Below, piece by piece: positions 6,248 through 7,755 of a DNA stretch of 7,755 nt. How positions within the stretch are numbered: position 1 is the stretch's first letter; each line of letters starts with the position of its first letter. Position numbers and translations under genes: made by a program. The stretch is from Candidatus Aphodomonas merdavium (GTDB taxonomy: Bacteria; Bacillota; Clostridia; Christensenellales; Aristaeellaceae), in NCBI GenBank assembly GCA_018715585.1, contig DVLH01000221.1, positions 1 to 7,755 on the forward strand, written 5' to 3'. The notes beneath the pieces are model-generated. The model was not told the origin of the DNA and ran no database searches. It was given only the letters and a program-made list of their open reading frames with translations.

Positions 6248-7128
6248 AGAAACTGCTTTTTATCCTCAATCCCAACGCGGGCATGCGCCAGGCGCGCCGC
6301 GCATTGGCGGACGTGATCGGCATATTCTCGCAGCAGGGCTGGCTGAGCTCCGTGTGCGTGACGGGAAAGCGGGGCGATGCGACGGACTTTGCGCGAGCAT
6401 ACGGGGGAGAGGTGGAGCTGGTCGTATGCGCCGGCGGGGATGGAACGCTCAACGAAACCGTCACCGGGCTTTTGCAGGGAGGATATACGACGCCGGTGGG
6501 TTACCTTCCTTGTGGCAGCACAAACGATTTTGCCGCCAGCCTGAAAATTCCCACCAATCTGCTTGCGGCCGCCCGTTGCGCCGTGGAAGGGAACAGGCAG
6601 GCGCTGGATATCGGCCGGTTCCAGGAAAAGTATTTTTGCTATACGGCCTCGTTCGGAGCGTTCACGCAGGCGTCCTACACAACGCCGCAGAACGTCAAAA
6701 ACGTGCTGGGCCATGCGGCGTATGTGCTGGAGGGCATTAAGGATATTCCCTCCATTCGCCCATTGCCGGTGCGTCTGAAGGCCAACGGTGAAACGTACGA
6801 AGGCCAATATGTTTTCGGAGCCGTGTGCAATTCGACATCGCTGGGCGGCATGCTTAAGCTGGACCCGGGCGTTGTGGATATGAACGACGGGCTGTTTGAA
6901 ACGCTGCTGGTCAAAATGCCCACCAACGCGATGGAGCTGCAGGATATCCTTACGGCGCTTACGACGCGCCGCTATGAAAACAGGATGCTGACGTTCATCC
7001 GATCCAACCGTTTGGTGTTTGAAGTGGACAAGGAAATGCCCTGGACGCTGGACGGAGAGTTTGCGCAGGGAGAGGATGAAATTGTCGTGGAGAACCTGCA
7101 CAGCGCAATTACGATGGCCTTACCCTGA
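6244..7128 (+). CDS. Diacylglycerol kinase family (YegS/DgkB-like) lipid kinase
   Basis: This 294-residue protein has the soluble DAGK catalytic fold: NPNAG (9-13), the nucleotide-binding GGDGTLNE (64-71), PCGSTNDFA (89-97, a PxGTxND variant with Ser for Thr), the metal-site block LDPGVVDMNDGLFE (206-219) and TLDGE (268-272), whose glutamate corresponds to the active-site residue of DgkB-type enzymes. Members phosphorylate diacylglycerol or related lipids with ATP, recycling diacylglycerol released during phosphatidylglycerol-dependent envelope synthesis. The true substrate cannot be read from sequence; sphingoid, ceramide-like or undecaprenol-type lipids are alternatives. There is no membrane segment, so it presumably acts at the inner membrane surface. 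Start 6244 overlaps the peptidase stop by 4 nt, with a weak GGAG (6229-6232) 11 nt upstream. It ends at TGA 7126-7128. Confidence 0.93.
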   Translation: MKKLLFILNPNAGMRQARRALADVIGIFSQQGWLSSVCVTGKRGDATDFARAYGGEVELVVCAGGDGTLNETVTGLLQGGYTTPVGYLPCGSTNDFAASLKIPTNLLAAARCAVEGNRQALDIGRFQEKYFCYTASFGAFTQASYTTPQNVKNVLGHAAYVLEGIKDIPSIRPLPVRLKANGETYEGQYVFGAVCNSTSLGGMLKLDPGVVDMNDGLFETLLVKMPTNAMELQDILTALTTRRYENRMLTFIRSNRLVFEVDKEMPWTLDGEFAQGEDEIVVENLHSAITMALP

Positions 7129-7478
7129 GGGGCGGCGCTTTGCAACGCATAAAACGACGGCGAAGCCTGGGCTTCGCGCTTGCAAACGCAAAAGGGCAGC
7201 CTAAATAGACGCCGCATGTTTTTCCGCAGCCGCGATGCGCGGGCGGCTTTTCGCACCGCGCCTGGCGCGACGGGCGGCCATGGGAAGGCCTGACGGAACA
7301 TCTGATGCGGAGAATTCGTAAAACGCGCATAAAACGCTCGGCGGACGGACAAGGGAAGGACAAAAGCGAAGCGCCCGGGCCGGAAGCGAGAAACGCTTGC
7401 GGCGGCAGCCCTCCAATTCAGCAGCGCGCAACGAAGCGGCGCGCGCTTGAAATGCCTCCGTTGGCAGGAATGCTTGTC
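7129..7478. other. Intergenic stretch after the lipid kinase; no gene seen
   Basis: No frame on either strand has a ribosome binding site or recognisable domain. It contains an 8-bp hairpin GCGAAGCC/GGCTTCGC (7160-7177) without a T-tract, flanked by imperfect direct repeats (7135-7154 and 7176-7194). The 11-mer CGCATAAAACG occurs at 7146-7156 and 7326-7336, and the octamer TAAAACGC is repeated 11 bp apart at 7319-7326 and 7330-7337. None has a known function. Confidence 0.55.
7228..7251 (+). terminator. Weak candidate terminator of the peptidase/kinase operon
   Basis: AGCCGC (7228-7233) and GCGGCT (7243-7248) form a 6-bp stem with a 9-nt loop, directly followed by TTTT (7248-7251, first T shared with the arm). 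It lies 100 nt after the kinase stop. The short stem and T-run make this the best but not a strong candidate. Confidence 0.35.
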
Positions 7479-7528
7479 ATACTGATTTCTGATAAAAAGG
7501 TCAAATGCGGCGCGAAACGAAGAAGGGA

Positions 7529-7553
7529 GTCTGAGGGATGAAATCCCTCAGGC
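7529..7553. repeat. 11-bp hairpin with GAA loop inside the TIR-bounded block
   Basis: CTGAGGGAT (7531-7539) and ATCCCTCAG (7543-7551) are perfectly complementary with a 3-nt GAA loop. The stem extends by a T-G and a G-C pair at its base. TTTT follows 3 nt after the paired region on the + strand, so it may have terminator activity. Confidence 0.6.
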
Positions 7554-7607
7554 AGGTTTTCGGGCGGCAGCCCTAACGTCTTCTTTGATCCCGGAGTAAA
7601 GAGGCGG

Positions 7608-7641
7608 GAACCGCAGCGGAGCGTAGCGACAATTGCGGTTC
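7608..7641. repeat. Inverted repeat GAACCGCA / TGCGGTTC
   Basis: Perfect 8-bp arms at 7608-7615 and 7634-7641 enclose 18 nt. The right arm overlaps the CTGATT (7641-7646) that can pair with AATCAG (7663-7668) in the terminal repeat, so alternative foldings are possible. Confidence 0.45.
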
Positions 7642-7671
7642 TGATTCGCTGTTTTCATCAAGAATCAGTAT

Positions 7672-7755
7672 AAATTGAACCTGCCCGTGCGCGGGCGAAA
7701 AAGGGCGCGTTGCAAAATAGAATTTTGAAAAATCGGATCGAAGAAAAAGTTGGTG
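7672..7755. other. Right-edge non-coding tail
   Basis: This stretch contains a small hairpin GCCCG/CGGGC (7683-7687/7692-7696) and an A-rich end. No start codon with a ribosome binding site is visible before the window ends. It may be the upstream region of a gene outside the window. Confidence 0.3.

Larger units (their letters stand above)
7479..7671. repeat. ~193-bp block bounded by 20-nt imperfect inverted repeats (MITE-like or dispersed structured repeat)
   Basis: The 20 bases at 7479-7498 (starting ATACTGATTTCTGAT) match the reverse complement of 7652-7671 (starting ATACTGATTCTTGAT) at 17 of 20 positions. Both ends carry TA (7480-7481 and 7669-7670), compatible with a TA target duplication, though TA is too short to prove one. 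Inside are hairpins at 7529-7553, 7562-7573 and 7608-7641, plus an AAGAAG/CTTCTT pair (7520-7525/7580-7585). No protein is encoded. This fits a non-autonomous miniature element or a genome-wide structured intergenic repeat; only one copy is visible here. Confidence 0.5.

Noticed and set aside
7305..7541. 78-codon + strand open frame in the right-hand gap
   Set aside because: It has no ribosome binding site and is basic and low in complexity. It runs into the inverted-repeat block and its hairpin.
7401..7574. GGCGGCAGCCCT at 7401-7412 and 7563-7574 as part of a CRISPR or tandem array
   Set aside because: There are only two copies of 12 nt with a long spacing and no further units; the second is the GGGC/GCCC hairpin inside the TIR-bounded block.
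7669..7674. TATAAA as a promoter -10 for a gene to the right
   Set aside because: No acceptable -35 lies 16-18 nt upstream, and no start codon with a ribosome binding site follows within the window.

Overview
The window comes from a GC-rich bacterial chromosome. I infer Bacillota, probably class Clostridia, from the Soj/Spo0J-type partition pair, the DUF1015 protein, AGGAGG-type ribosome binding sites and sigma-A-like promoters. A more exact assignment is not supported. I see no rRNA, tRNA, CRISPR array, transposase or phage gene.

Layout from left to right. (1) Positions 1-930 (+) hold the 3' end of a large exported-type protein built from SdrD B-like repeats, closed by a strong terminator at 955-1005. 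(2) Positions 1006-1711 are a GC-rich stretch with no convincing gene but many possible stem-loops. (3) A tightly packed leftward operon runs parA (4586-3813), parB (3816-2959), then a DUF1015-family gene (2966-1848). The genes overlap by 4 and 8 nt, and two successive hairpins follow, the second with a classical T-tract. (4) A 164-bp divergent promoter region (4587-4750) carries a promoter on each strand. The parAB -10 box lies in the centre of a nested inverted repeat that looks like an operator. (5) A rightward pair follows: an M32-family metallocarboxypeptidase (4751-6247) and a diacylglycerol-kinase-family lipid kinase (6244-7128), joined by an ATGA overlap. (6) The last 627 bases have no credible gene. 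They include a ~193-bp block (7479-7671) bounded by 20-nt imperfect inverted repeats with TA at both ends and several hairpins inside, resembling a small non-autonomous mobile element or a dispersed structured repeat.

How the genes work together: ParA and ParB form a chromosome or replicon segregation system. Its third operon member, DUF1015, has no established biochemical role. The peptidase/lipid-kinase pair looks like housekeeping. The most interesting material is non-coding: the putative parAB operator, the TIR-bounded block near the right end, and the structured gap between the convergent transcripts. No wholly new multi-gene system is evident.
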